DNA of 64,000 bases from Pyxicephalus adspersus (Eukaryota; Chordata; Amphibia; Anura; Pyxicephalidae), in assembly GCF_032062135.1 (NCBI RefSeq), contig NC_092859.1:41569518-41633517 (forward strand), given 5' to 3'. Below, piece after piece: positions 24,315 through 36,857 of this stretch. The notes beneath the pieces are model-generated. The model was not told where the DNA came from. It was given only the letters and a program-made list of their open reading frames with translations, and did not search any database. The number at the start of each line of letters is the position of its first letter. The stretch's first letter is position 1. Made by a program: the position numbers and the translations under genes.

Positions 24315-24473
24315 CAGTGGTCCCCAACCACCGGGCCGCGGCCCACTACCGGTCCGCGGCGGTGTTTTCAGTGGGCCGCGAGTACATGATCCATTATTGA
24401 AAACGAAGCGGTCCTCAGAGAAATTTCCTTCCGTGAAACCGGTCCCTGGGCCCAAAAAGGTTGGGGACCGCTG
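24315..24473. repeat. Complete hAT-Charlie-like MITE with perfect 8-bp target duplication
   Basis: A 159-bp element with ends CAGTGGTCCCCAACC and GGTTGGGGACCGCTG (14 of 15 bases match as inverted repeats). It is flanked by CTCTACAT at 24307-24314 and again at 24474-24481, an exact 8-bp duplication diagnostic of hAT insertion. The left half is rich in CCGCGG and GGGCCGC words. From memory the ends resemble mammalian MER30-type hAT elements. Confidence 0.9.
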
Positions 24474-24559
24474 CTCTACATAATACTACCCCTCTCCCTG
24501 CTCTGTACAACTCTGTGTGGCATTTTTTCTAGAGAGAGAATCTCAAAGCTAATGCTGTG

Positions 24560-25060
24560 CACGCTGATTACAATTCTTAGAATGTTTTGTCACACAAGTT
24601 GGATGGATTTGAAATAGAAAATCTCACAAAAATACAAATAAATGATCACTTAAAATATATAGAATTAATTGCAAAAGCTACATGATATGGTGCACTGCAT
24701 TGTGGGTGCATTACATGCTACTCTTTTAGTGCATTGGGATGCTGCTATTAATATTTAGATTAATGTATTTTAGCCCTCCAAGCATTGCTGTGCACATAAA
24801 TTAATCTCTGTGTTACAACCTAATGAAGTAAAAAATTGATATGGAAAAAATGGATATTCTTGATAATTATTCACAAACTGACTGTCTGGATATAATGATC
24901 TCACTTACTATGCGGTCTCTATTCAATTGCAAACATCTGTGCTGTGAAATAATAATTTTTAAAGATTCAGCTAATTGCCATTTACACACTATCTTTAGGC
25001 TTAGGGATATAATTAATTGCCCAGCATGCCTGTAGATTTTATAAGCAATTTAACCAACTG
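24560..25060. other. Possible conserved non-coding element
   Basis: AT-rich but high-complexity sequence with many homeodomain-like TAATT words (AGCTAATTGCCATTTACAC, AATTAATTGC). Inference only. Confidence 0.2.
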
Positions 25061-25789
25061 TTAAACCTCGAAAGTCTTTTCTACACCTAGTTTGGTATGT
25101 AGCCTGTAGACATAAATTGCAAATGGCTGGATTTGGAAAAAGAGCTATGGTGTCAGGCTAATGCCAATATTGGGAACATAGATTAGACTTCTTTGCCTGC
25201 ACCATTTATTCATTTCCCCTTGCACTGGCATCAACATACTCTATTGACTTTCCATGTTTATGTAGTCATCTGAATATTTTGGAAATCAGCTTCAATGAAG
25301 ATGGTTGGATCAGGTGTGCATCTCACTACTCTCTAATGTCTTGGACAGTCTGTTGGGCATAACTTTTCTTTTGGCAATTTTGCTTTGCATGCTTGGTCAT
25401 TATGACAAATACTGCCATGGCCACCCCCATTTAATGTAAACCCTAACAATTAATAAAATTTGCTTCTTTTTCTTCTGTTAAATATACCACTAAGCAAAAA
25501 AAAAATACCAAAACTAGATCCCTTTTGGAAATATTGTCAGCTGATAACTTTCTTACTATCGCCAGTTACAAAGTTCTCAGCTATTTCAAAAGAACTCCTT
25601 TTTATGTTATGGAAAAGAAAAGATCTGGAGGCCATTGTCCTGTCCTAGGGTTACAATGCTGCTCTTCCAAAATGCAATACAATAAATGGATATTGTCATT
25701 CAAGGACAGAAAGTGTGTTATGGCAGACTTGCAGCCATGCCAATATCATGGACACAAAATGATAAGGCTGCATATTGTTGGTAGTAACT
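25061..25789. other. Intergenic, nothing recognised
   Basis: No gene or named repeat seen. Confidence 0.35.
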
Positions 25790-26044
25790 GTAAAAAAGGG
25801 AAGTGAGCAGTGGGATGGGTGCAATGGTGTGATCTGTGGAACGGGAATGCAAAGAGTGCTGTTGAGAAGAGGTGAGGAAGAGAGGGATAGAAAATGAATG
25901 CACAGGTAAACTGTGAAAAAGGGGTGCAGAAATAAACACTATATACAAAGAATGCACAAGTAAGTTGTATACAAGAGGGACAGAGATGAGCAGTGAATCA
26001 GGGGTGGATCAGGGAGCATGGAGGTGTCCTGGGAACAAGGAGTG
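25790..26044. repeat. Degenerate minisatellite, GGGTGCAG-type units
   Basis: Diverged units of roughly 30-40 bp built on GTGAGCAGTG-GGGTGCA-GA(G/A)TG. Examples are GTGAGCAGTGGGATGGGTGCA, GGGGTGCAGAAATAAACACT and GACAGAGATGAGCAGTGAATC. The reverse complement of this unit is found at 56190-56570. Confidence 0.5.
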
Positions 26045-26073
26045 CAACTAACTAACTAACTAACTAACTAACT
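26045..26073. repeat. (AACT)n microsatellite
   Basis: About seven perfect tandem copies of AACT. Confidence 0.95.
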
Positions 26074-27560
26074 TTGATACAGTTAGTGAGATTTTCGTTT
26101 CTTAAATAAAGTAACTTTATTTTTTTTTTTTTTAGCTTAGCAAGACAGGTTACTACAGAAGGCACATCACCTGTCCCTTTCCCCAATAACCTGTCTGGTC
26201 CTTGCAAATGGGGGTTAGCAAAGGAAGTTTGAAAATGACTGCCTTATGTCAACATATATCAAATATGACCGCATTTTTGTGAACAGATGACCATCACACC
26301 TATATAAGTTTCTTATATATTCCTTCCTAAGCCATGAACAATAATACCATTCTACACTGGAAAGACTTTCTGCATAGTTTTTGGAATGTAGTTAAAAAGT
26401 TGTGCCCACTTCACCAAAAGAACCCTTGTGAAGTAAGTTACTGATGTTGAATGAGAAACTGTGAATCACAATTGGTAATCCATTTTATCTCAAAGGTGTA
26501 CAGATCAGGGTTGTGTGCAGGTTCTCAAGTTCCTTTATACCTAACTCATTGAACCATTTATTTACAGTTTACAGAGTCACTGTTATGCTGAAGTGCAAAA
26601 CTGAAAATGGTTGTCACTAGCATGGAAGTACTCAAATGTATAACACGTCTCTGTATACATTGGCATTAACAGCAAATTGCAATGCAATAAACTGATTTCA
26701 ATAGTTAGTCATAGTAGTTACATGCTTGGCTGTGAATGTGATACAAAATCACCAAATTTGGCCCCTATAGTACATTTTAGGGTAGATTTTATAGACAAAC
26801 TCTATACATTGCCTGTTTTCAAATACAAGTGTCCACATACATAATCCATATCTCAAGTATAACTGCAAGTAGAAACATATTTTGTCTAGTTTTGTCAGTG
26901 TTAGGCAAAGGTTAAAATCAGGTTTAGCTATGTTTAACCGAAACATTATGCTATTTCCTGCTGTGATGGTCTTCCATTAGAGTTGCTAGGCACAAATATT
27001 CCTGGTAATCATGCAGTATTTACCTGCCCCTGTGTATACATAATCATGCCCTGCTGTTCTCCCTCCAGGAAGCTTCATATTTTGACATACATAATATGTC
27101 ATGCCTAGGCACAGTATGAAGCCCTAGCAAATTTGTGTGTAGGTTTTTTTCAAAAAAGTGTTGTAGGTTTTTTGCCAAGCAGGACTATGGAACTTTAGAT
27201 ATAAAATGTGTGATAACGAAAATTCTTTTCAACTTATTGACAATAGCAGCCAGCCTCCGTATGTAATTTCTCCTGTCCAGAATTAAAAAATGTGAAAAAG
27301 GTTTTTCTGTGATTGCTACAGGCATCAAGAATTGTTAGCACACAATCTGTTTAAATATGGGAATTAGAGTCTTAATAAAAATATTGGTAAATAGGTATTG
27401 TTTAATATTTTTCTACATGACTTAAGTAATGACTTAATATTTGATACTGGAAATTCATATAGATATGATGCAGTCTGCAATATATCACACATGATAAAAC
27501 CTTTAAGCAAATGTAGACTCTGCTGCTGGTACTCAGGGTTTTGCAATAATGTGTGAGTAT
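26074..27560. other. Intergenic, nothing recognised
   Basis: Poly-T near 26121-26134; otherwise plain AT-rich sequence. Confidence 0.4.
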
Positions 27561-27589
27561 TCTCCTCATATTTATATGTAAGCGCCCTT

Positions 27590-27715
27590 CTACATGATGC
27601 TGTCATCTCCTTCCAATCTTCAGGATTCTTCTTTAGTCATTTTCAATGGCCAGGTGGGGATGGCATGCACACGGAAACTATTTACATGGTGCATGTATGG
27701 CTCAGTGTACATGAC
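27590..27715. repeat. Fragment of a repeat shared with 36.2 kb
   Basis: CATTTTCAATGGCCAGGTGGGGATGGCATGCACAC is approximately matched at 36241-36282. No termini are visible. Confidence 0.3.
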
Positions 27716-27789
27716 AGAAAAAAATCTGGAAAGACATATGTTTCTATGAAAGAATCACTGCTGCCATTTGTATGTCAATACTTTTTGTT

Positions 27790-28292
27790 AAAGCAGACCT
27801 AAATTAAAATGTTAAAATTCAAAGAGTAGACAACCTTTTAATACAAAGTAAAATTGTTCTTTTTTTTTTCTTTTACTGCAATATCCTTTGTTTTAATGGG
27901 TGTTGCACTGTTGCTGCGATCAGGACAGAACGGGAGCATAGAGCCTTCAAGTATACCTACGACACGCACCCTGGGAGGGTCCTGGCTGTTTTTTCTGCAC
28001 ATGCCCAAAGTAAGGCATGCACAGAAGGGGCATACACTGAGGGGAAAGAGATAATCTCACGCATGTGCAGGGTTTACAGCAGGCTACGTTACTCAATTTT
28101 GCACCTGCGCAGTGTGAGATCGGTTGACGTAGCCAGAAGGAAGAAGAAGGCAGAACATGGCAGTGCCCAGAACTTCCTCCGCGAGTTCCGGGACCTGATC
28201 AAGGACTTTTCCAGCACAACCAAGGCATCTGTGGAATTAAAGGTAAGTATGATTTTTTTTTAAATTTCTGTTCATTTCTGCTTTAGGTAGAG
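27790..28292 (+). repeat. MITE-like element, family E, near-complete
   Basis: The left end is TTAAAGCAGACCTAAATT. The right end, TTTCTGCTTTAGGTAGAGTTT, is its inverse. Between them an AT-rich arm leads to a GC- and CpG-rich core (27900-28240) that ends abruptly at AAAGGTAAGTATG, then an AT-rich arm. Other copies are at 55384 (plus) and 63355 (minus). The 66-codon frame at 28063-28263 lies wholly inside this repeat and is not a gene. Confidence 0.6.
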
Positions 28293-29007
28293 TTTACAAA
28301 CACAACATTTTGTTTTTTGTTTTTCTGAGTTTCTTATAAAACAGTTGTATATCCTGAAAACCATTGGTTTTCCACTTCCTGTACTAGGCCAAGCTGTCTT
28401 GGAAAAGTAGTAGTTGGAAGGTTTGGGGAAAACCATATTACACTTGCAGGGGTGAATAAAATAAAAATTCCAAGGCTTACAGTTGTTGTAACTGAATAAA
28501 TATTGTTAGCTGAAGCTGGACTTAAATGTGTTTGTTTTTACTTAAGGATCATTTAAAAATCAATTTAACTAATTTTATTGCAGGATAAACAGTATTGTCA
28601 CTATGTTAGTGGAAAAATAGTGGGTCAACTGTCAAGATCAGCAAATATTATGTCGAATGTAATCCAAACCAAATATAAACCAAGGTATTTATTTTTACTT
28701 GAGAATACAGGTAGCCGGCTTTGACTTGAGTATACAGTAAATCTAGGGCACAAACACGTCTGTCACTGATGACATTCAAAACAGTATTCAATAGAAATTC
28801 AGAAATGCCATGAAATATAAAGAAAAAAAAACTCATGGTGTGTATTTTTAAACATTTTGTTTAAGGGTGGGGGTAAGGTCCTATGTACTCTGTATATCTA
28901 ATCTATAGTCTGTATTTCTTTTTTTCTCCTCTTTTTACAGGTTAAAGTATTTTGTACTTTGAGCTGGTTATGATCAGTCACTTGCTCCTAAATGATCTTT
29001 TGTGCCC
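28293..29007. other. Intergenic, nothing recognised
   Basis: AT-rich sequence. Confidence 0.4.
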
Positions 29008-29126
29008 TATTTTGGCCACCAGTAGATGGTGCTGTGTGCCAATGTAAAGTGTGTAACAAACCCATGTATCTAACAGAAAGAGTTTGTTACATATTTTACA
29101 TAAGGACACAGTGCCATCTACTGATC
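29008..29126. repeat. Short foldback element with two CTCF-like motifs
   Basis: The arms GTAAAGTGTGTAACAAAC and GTTTGTTACATATTTTAC fold back, and the outer arms carry CCAGTAGATGGTGC (29019-29032, plus) and, on the minus strand, TCAGTAGATGGCAC (29111-29124). Each differs from the CTCF core CCASYAGRKGGCRS at one of 14 positions. Bound state is unknown. Confidence 0.6.
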
Positions 29127-30788
29127 TAAGCACAAACTGTGTTCTTTTTTGTGTTTTGTTTTTTTTTGCCCATAGTTATCTATTAAATTAAGCTTTTAGG
29201 ATCATTCTCCTTTCAATATATATTTCATGGCCTTCCAGCACACATTCATATGTCCTATGGTACACTACATAGGACCTATGCATAGTTGCCAAATGACTTT
29301 TTTCAATTCTCCCTTTTGCAAGCAGTCCTGTGATATACATGCCTAATGGAACCACACCCTAGACTAGGGTCTGCACCCAGTTTGGGCACTAAGAGCACCT
29401 CCATTTTTATCTATGGCAGCAAAGAGTCCTTCCAATTCTTCAGGAAAAATGCTACTTACTTAAGATTGGTGAATTTTCTAACAAAAGGATAATAGTCAGC
29501 AATCATTGTGTATCACCCCCAATAGAATTTTAGAATACGCATAAATTTAGAAGCCAGCTGCAAGAAGATGATACTTTTGTAGGAGTTAGATGGGAACTAT
29601 GGCTGTCAATTTATCCTTTAAAACATACACCAGTTAAAATGAACAATTAAGTATTGAATAACAAAAAGCAAAGATGCTTAGAGCCTTTGTTTATTCCAAG
29701 GTTAATAACTCACAGCAGTTAGACTTTATTTTATGATATAGAAATAGCTTTATGGCTGCCTTGGCCTACTGTGCTATCATGGCTGATCTTTGCACTCTTT
29801 GTCAGTACATCTACATCCACAATAATATTTCCCCGGTCACATAGTCAATGTTTGTGTACAATATTGCTTACCTTGTCATGCTTACACAGCTCAACACCTT
29901 GTTTACAAGGCCCAAACATGTAATTACTTGTTCTATTGTGCTAACATAAACCAATACAAATATTATAATTAAAGAATAAGTAATCCAAATATTTTGATAC
30001 AAAATCAAATCTAATTTTATTAATTGCATGGGTTCAGAGAGCAAATGTTATATAAGAAAACATAGCTCTTTAATTAAAACATTTCATTTTGGAGATTTAC
30101 CCGTTTAAATTGTAAAGTAGGTTTATGTAATTATATTTTACAATAATGTATGTCTTGGAATAAAGATTCATTGCTCCATAAGTAAATTATTATTATTGTT
30201 TTTAATATAGCTATTACCTTGTATTTATATAACCCTAAAATAGAATAACACGCTTACATAGTAAAGTTTATAGTTCTGTCTCTAACTGTCCCTTAAGGGG
30301 GGAAATTAAATGTAAATATGATCTGCAGACAAACAGCTAAATACACAGATGAAATACTATACATGTATAAAAAACTGTTTTTTCTGCTATATAATTTGTA
30401 TTTGTGCCCATTTAATCCTGAGATTTACACAGCTCTGTCTCAGAGCACAGTTCTGGCTCATAGGGAAGGGGGCTGATCTGTCTGACTTGCTGCATGTCCA
30501 CTTTCACTTACAGGTCTCTACAGTAAAATGAGAAGCAGCGTACTGTTGGACTCATCTTTCTGTCACTCTATTCTCATATCAGCATGGCTCCCTAAATTAT
30601 CTTGTGCTGTCTCCCTCACAGTTTCTGAGCCTATTGTACAAGCAGTACAAGGTAATGCCAAACCGAATACCATAAATTCCGTAAAATTCAGCTAATAAAA
30701 ATACGTGCATGCAAAAATGATTACAGAGCCACATAAATGTGTGTGCCTTTATATTTGACCGACGTTCAGTTCTTCGGTAGTTTACACT
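29127..30788. other. Intergenic, nothing recognised
   Basis: AT-rich sequence with no supported gene. Confidence 0.4.
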
Positions 30789-30992
30789 TAAAGGGCTTAA
30801 AGTTCTCCAAGGCTGAGGAGGATACACTTTCATCGGTAAAGTTTGGTGAACAGATCTAGTCCATAATTCAAAACATTTGCTAGCAAATAGCAAAATACTT
30901 TGAAGAAATCCATTCCAGGTTTCCTGGATCACCCAGCTTTATTGATGAAAGTGTGTCCTCTCCAGCCTTGGAGAGCTTTATTAAATCAGACC
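30789..30992. repeat. Foldback MITE, family F
   Basis: The two arms are CTCCAAGGCTGAGGAGGATACACTTTCATC-like on the left and its inverse on the right, closing at TTTATTAAATCAGACC. The centre has a GCTAGC axis (30880-30886) as if the whole element were one hairpin. A second copy is at 42257. Confidence 0.7.
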
Positions 30993-31862
30993 AAGAGTGT
31001 ACAAAGTCATAATTGCTAAAAACCTATATTGGATAATTAATGCAGTTGCTAAAGTAATTTTCAATATTTTTTAATCAAAGGTTTTGTTTTATTTATTCAA
31101 AGCCTAATGAGCCTACCATAATGATCTTGTACAAATTTTATTCGTAAGTAAAATCGAGAATAGGGAAAGGAAGTCCTGCCGAACTCTTTCAAGTGAAGCT
31201 TTCACAGTGCAAAGAAATGTCCTCCCACCCCATGTGACATTGTATGGCCAATCACCAAGCCCCAGTGCTTCCATGTGGAAGGAAGGCAAGTGAGTCACAT
31301 GCTCCTCCATGCCTTTGTTATCATTTCCTGCACAGATCAGTGGGGGATGTAAGGAAAGGTGAGTATATACCTTTAGATAGAAGAGTATTAAACAAAACTA
31401 TCCCTTTGCCCTGCATGAGTCATAAATGTTGTAAAGAAGATAAATATACATTTGTAATACATAAATATAAACTACTAAATATAAAGGTTAAAGTATATCT
31501 AAACCTTTTTTTAGAATAATAACACATTAGGAGCACTGTCATTTTTATGCTATGCATGACTATAACATTCTGGGCCGGGGACATTTTAATATAAAGGAAG
31601 GGAAAATAAGCAACAGGGTAACTGACAATAAAAAGCTTACATGTGTTTTCTCTTCCCCTAATACTTAATATCTTTAATATATGCTCTTATGTGTATGTTT
31701 GTCTGTAAATATATGTATAAATACAGTATACATGTTTGTGTGGAAGGATACTGGTATTGTCGAAGGTACAGCCATATGACCAGCAAAGAATGTCATAGTG
31801 AGAAGTAGCAGATAGAAAGTTGAACCCTCTTATTATCATTACCATAAATGAGAGAAGCTAAA
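30993..31862. other. Intergenic, nothing recognised
   Basis: No gene seen. Confidence 0.4.
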
Positions 31863-32209
31863 TACAGGTTGACAATCAAAAATCTGGCAACCTCTAGACC
31901 TGAGATGTGCTGAATTTTTGAAAATTTCAGATTTTATTTTTATACTTACCTCCACACAAAGACCAGCCTTCTTTTCGCAGCGCCGTAGGCATCTGGTACA
32001 GTTCAAGGGAGCAGGCAGCAGGGACCTCTCAACATGTATTTAGTGTAGCAAGCAAGACCTAACAACTGTTTCTGAAGAACAGCGTCATCAAAACATTAGT
32101 GGCTAAACAGTGTACTGCAGTCCCTGTATTGAAAACGCAATCCGAAATTCATGCCGGGAAACTGAAGGATCCGAATAATTGATGGCCGGATTTTCGATTG
32201 TCAACCTAG
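31863..32209. repeat. Tigger/pogo-like MITE
   Basis: The left end CAGGTTGACAATCAAAAATC and right end GATTTTCGATTGTCAACCT are inverted repeats of about 19 bp with one or two mismatches. They resemble the CAGGTTGAGTATC ends of mammalian Tigger elements as I recall them. TA dinucleotides flank or overlap both ends. The interior is CpG-bearing and non-coding. Confidence 0.6.
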
Positions 32210-34379
32210 AGTATTACTGAGTAGAAGTATTGTTATTATTTTTTCTTACAGGTGTTTAGCAGGTAATGTGGTTGCTTTGTAGTTTTGGTCAGCACGGAGA
32301 TGCGACATCTCATGGTTAGTCACCTACTCAACTGAATACTTTCTAAACACTTGCCTAGAATACTACTGCTAGAAAATGCCTCTGGCCAATCCTGGGTATC
32401 TGGCAGTTGAAATTGGGCACCTAGAAAACAGTAACCACCCCACAACTTTACTGTCTGTCTGACCAAGCCCATACTAACCCAAAATATTTTTATCTTTAAT
32501 AGCTAATCAGAGTTCAGCTTTAAGCCACTGACCTGAAATAAATATGCACATCATACTTTCCTAATTTGTATACGTATTTCCATCAACAGGTTTAATTTGA
32601 GCCACCCAGCTTTGGGCAAAGGTAAGAACCCTGGAAGCAATCCAATATTCAATCTTAAAATCAAACATGAATTTCACATACACATACACCTAGTCCACAG
32701 AGAGTTAATCATCTGCACCGTGGGTTACATGTCATTGAAAAACTGTAAACTCTATTCCTTACAGGATATATTAGTGTCTCATCTAATACATGTATGAAGA
32801 AATGAAATGCTAAGAATATATAAACCCAAACATTACCCTTTTAACATAAACCCAACGTGAGTTTTACACATGTACTTTTCTAGAGTAAAAAAGGAAGGCA
32901 GGAAAAAAATCATAGCGTGATATGTATTGATAAGACATTAGGAAACTATTGATAAGCTGATTTGTAAATTCAGCATATGCATAAATGTTGTATTTATTAA
33001 AACAATACATAGCACTATAACCCCTAACAATCATATTACAATTTAGTAAAGTCAGCTCAGCTAGGACAATGCTGATTGATTGCTCTTGGTTACAGCTCCC
33101 AATTTAAAGCTGCTTCACTTTGCAGTGGGTTATTTGAAAAGCCTAAACAATTATGTACCCACTGAGTAAATACAACCTTATCCACAGCATCTTCCCATCT
33201 GATCCACATGCTGGAAGTGCATTGTTCAATTATGATACACAATAATAAATGTGAAAAAAATGTTCCCTTTATTATACTGTGATATCCTCCCTAAAACACA
33301 CTTACTCAATAAACACTAACATGTATTGTCTGCCAATATAGTAATAATAAACCCTAAATTTAAAAAAAAATAACCCAGAAGGTAGCTGAACTCTTTTGGA
33401 ATAAGGAAACATTATACAAAACAAAATACCAAAAAAAAATCACTTACTATAACAAGTTAACTAAATTCTCTGATCAAAAGTGTCTGCATCCTCAGCTCCA
33501 TGTGACAAGAGGTTGTAATTTGGTATTCCTAGAAAGATCTGTCTATATAAATTTGTATCAGAAAGAAAAAAGGATGCAGTTACCTGTAGAAATTCACATT
33601 CTTGTCTCCCTGGACCACACTGAAGAATACTTTGGCTGCAGCTGTCCAACAGAAGTGCACTCCAACAAACGAATGCATGTATAGATGCTTAGAGAGAGCA
33701 TAATTGAGAAGAGGGAGGTGGACTATCTGGTGATGCTGCCAGCACACAGTACAACCACGCCAAGGGTTTTTTCCTCCAGGGAACACATTTAGATACTTCT
33801 CTCCATTGTCACCCTCTGGATTTGCAATGGTTGACAGGTGTAGAAATAATGGAATAAGCAATGACGCCTTGGAGGGAAGGCGTAATATAGATTTAGCACA
33901 GTGAGGGGCTGTGCAGAGCCCCCTAAGCAGCACAGCTCATTTCACACTCTCTAAAGTCTTACTAAAAATTCTGTCTGCTCCCTGCAGTCACATTTATTTA
34001 GAAAGATTAGAAGAGGGGGATTGGTAATGGCGATTGACATGAGAACCGCCAGGAGGAAAAACTAAACATAGAAGGCAATGGTGGAGATAAGGGACAGCTC
34101 CATGGAAAATATAAAATCCATTCACTTAGGAAAATAAAGTAAAAAGCTTTATATCTGTGTGTGCTAAAATTATTTTCTATTTAGAAAAAAGCTATAATAA
34201 GCTTTAGGGATGTAGGAAATTAAGCCTGTCCATAAACTGGGTGATGGGTGCACAAGCAGGTAAGTGATCAGTACCGTAATGTTGATTGGTATCGTAATGG
34301 TATGTTCATCTAGCATAACCATTGTGCACCCATCAACAAGCTTTGTTTACTATAACAACAGGCAGAGCTAGCAGCGCTA
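32210..34379. other. Intergenic; unexplained open frame at 33580-33933 (minus)
   Basis: The 117-codon frame has no domain I recognise and sits in repeat-like sequence, so I do not call it a gene. The rest is AT-rich. Confidence 0.3.
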
Positions 34380-34605
34380 TGTTGTTATAGTACACGTTAG
34401 GGAGCACTCTCATTGACTGCTGGTTCATTGGAAGTGTTTCCTGTTGATTTACATTACCCTGTGAGAGGGAAGCAGATTTTAGGGTGCTCAATAATAACTC
34501 AATGCTATTGTACTGTGAGTTATGGTAATTATAGCAGGGGTTCCTTGAAGACCTGAAAGTTATTTCAAGGGTCTCCAAATGGTAAAAAGGTTAAAAAACA
34601 TTGGT
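34380..34605 (+). repeat. hAT-like MITE, family A, 3' part
   Basis: Shares ACTGTGAGTTATGGTAATTATAGCAGGGGTTCC and the TTATTTCAAGGGTC block with the other family members. It ends near GGTTAAAAAACATTG, a decayed GGTTGAGAAACACTG terminus. Confidence 0.5.
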
Positions 34606-34859
34606 CTAATCAATTGAAAGTATAGGATAGTACATGGTTGTAGTTGCACAATTATCTTCTCTGGATAACAAGCAATAAATAAATATATAAAACAATGCAA
34701 TTTCATGCAGCAGTGAGCACCATTGTAATCTCTTTTTTGAAGTGCTGAGATAAATTGTCATTGAAGCTTACAATTATAAAAAAATAAAAGGACAAAAAAT
34801 CATCATATTTTATAACAGATTTAAATTTTAGGTAGATTACATTTTGTTTACTCAAGCAG

Positions 34860-35004
34860 CAGTCCTCAACCTGTGGTCTGCCGCTCTGGTGCACCCCCCA
34901 GCGTGGTCAGGAGAAGGACCCTGCTTGGGGTGGTGCACCAGCCAGAGCCGCGGACCATGTCTCCCATATGAATTGCATGCTTAGGGCGGTGTGGAGATGG
35001 CAGC
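34860..35004 (+). repeat. hAT-like element, family B, 5' part
   Basis: Begins CAGTCCTCAACCTGTGGTC and carries the CCAGAGCCGCGGACCATGTC core seen at 3.0, 5.7 and 52.4 kb. It breaks off after GGCGGTGTGGAGATGGCAG. Confidence 0.6.
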
Positions 35005-35059
35005 AACCGGATCAAAAGAATATTTTTTATACATGGTGTGGTGTTATTTTTAGAACTAT

Positions 35060-35420
35060 TGAACCTTTTATGGGAATGGGTAAGAGGTGCTATGAACCCC
35101 TGTACTCAGATATCTGGGGGCCTACTTAATAAGGGGGTCTTCCAGATTTCAAAAAGCTCCCCACCCACAGACCCCCACAACACCAGGCCATGTTGTAGGG
35201 AAAAGGCCCTCTCCCCAAAGGTTTGTTTCTTGCTACTGTTGGGGGCAGGTGGGTTTGGTTTCTCCAAAAGGCAGGGGACTAAATGCTTTTTGCCCCCTTT
35301 GTTTTGGGAAAAGCAAATTCCAGGGGATCATTTATGGATAGGATAGGGGGCACACAGCGTCGCTGCCCCATTTCCTATCCAGGAGGCTCCTGATGCTATT
35401 GAAGGGTTTGGTTTTATTAT
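35060..35420. repeat. GC-rich unclassified repeat
   Basis: A block of GGGGGCCTACTTAATAAGGGGG, CCCACAGACCCCCACAACACC and GGATAGGATAGGGGGC. Its texture (many C- and G-runs and short inverted repeats) is foreign to the flanks. I recall similar sequence from frog repeats but cannot name the family. It directly follows the broken family B element. Confidence 0.4.
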
Positions 35421-36109
35421 CTTGGGAAACCCGTGGTCTTTTTGACTGGTTAAAAAATAATTGAGGCATTCAAATTGCAGCATTTTTACTTAAAAAATGC
35501 ATAATGTAACAAAGTTATCTGTTTTAGGTGTGTGTGTGCGTTAAGGTATTTGAAGCAATTTTACATTTTTCAGATGTATACAATAAGGGTAAACAAAAAT
35601 AATAAATTAGCCTGCTTTAGTGAAATTTTCTTTCGAATCCCATTCCTAAAAAGGAAATTTTGTTGGCTAACATACAATTATCAGATGGCCCTCCTTGGTC
35701 CAATTTATTATAATAGAACCACAAATAGTACAAAAGATGATTGATGGTTCACCTGAAAGATGCAATGGTTTTATATTTAGTGTATATTGTGTAATTGTAG
35801 TACACTGAATAGACTCTGAGTTTCCACTTTAGTACTTTAGCCACACCTGGCCATGCCCCACCCACTTGACCACATCCAAAGTTTAATGTTCCTTTTTGGC
35901 CCTCTGAAATGTTTGGAAAGTATGCTCAGTTCTCTATGATAGCATGCTTATACAGGCCTGGTGGCGTCCACATTACTGGACAGGGTTGATGTGCCCTGTA
36001 CTATTGCACAGGTTGGACACGCCAAACACAGACACTGTTTATACACAGACTGCATGTACATATATACATATACACAAATAGGTGTACTACACCTCTGGCA
36101 TGGAGAGGA
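35421..36109. other. Intergenic, nothing recognised
   Basis: AT-rich sequence. Confidence 0.35.
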
Positions 36110-36435
36110 GATGAAGCATGATTGCATGTCTCTTCTGCAATAAAATAAACTTGCCTGCCCAATCACAATTTTTTTAACTATACTCAGCTTTATCACTTCA
36201 TCACTGGCGCTTTCACCTGGTCCTCTTCTGGGTTTGGGATTTTCAGCCATCTTTATTGTCCAGGCTGGAATGACATGCACATAGGAGTTTAATGACAGTC
36301 AGCAATGCCAGGATCATACACTAAGCTGCCCATGTTATCAATGTAAAAAAAGATTAACAAAGGGCAGTCAAGTTGCTTATTTGCAGAAGAGACATTGCCT
36401 GCTACTTCTGCAATAAAAAAACTGTTTTTTTTTTT
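36110..36435. repeat. Diverged repeat with CTTCTGCAATAAAA ends
   Basis: TCTCTTCTGCAATAAAAT at 36127 and CTACTTCTGCAATAAAAA at 36402 bracket the segment as direct repeats. The centre matches 27590-27715. Confidence 0.35.
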
Positions 36436-36479
36436 ATTTTATTTTTGTTTGCATTTAGTAGTTCATCTTAAACTGCATT

Positions 36480-36830
36480 AAACAGACATATTAACAGAGG
36501 GACTGCATAACAATGGTAAAATGAAGAGTATTTGCTCTAATCAATCAGCTCAGTGATATATTGAGGTTTTGGAAATATTCCCAAATTTAGATGTCTGAGA
36601 GGATTAGAGAATGCTGTCCTGATTATCTGTCTAGCATAAACGGAAAATTAACACCCTGCTTGGTTAGAGAACTGTTTGATGGAAGAAATGCCATCATGAC
36701 TATAGAAATTCAGCAGCTCTCAGGGTGACTGCAAGTCAGGGCCCTGCTGAGAAATAGATCAGACTAGAGACAGCAACCTGTCATCTGTTGTCAAGTCAGT
36801 AAATATTAACTTTCTTTTTTATATTTTGAG
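36480..36830. other. Possible conserved non-coding element
   Basis: High-complexity, non-repetitive sequence lying between two repeats. Inference from texture only. Confidence 0.2.
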
Positions 36831-36857
36831 CCTGACTCACTGGTACTATGACAAGAG

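Noticed and set aside
28063..28263. 66-codon frame ending near a splice-donor consensus, exon-like
   Set aside because: It lies wholly inside a family E repeat that also occurs at 55.4 and 63.4 kb.
33580..33933. 117-codon frame (minus)
   Set aside because: No domain, and no supporting splice or start context.
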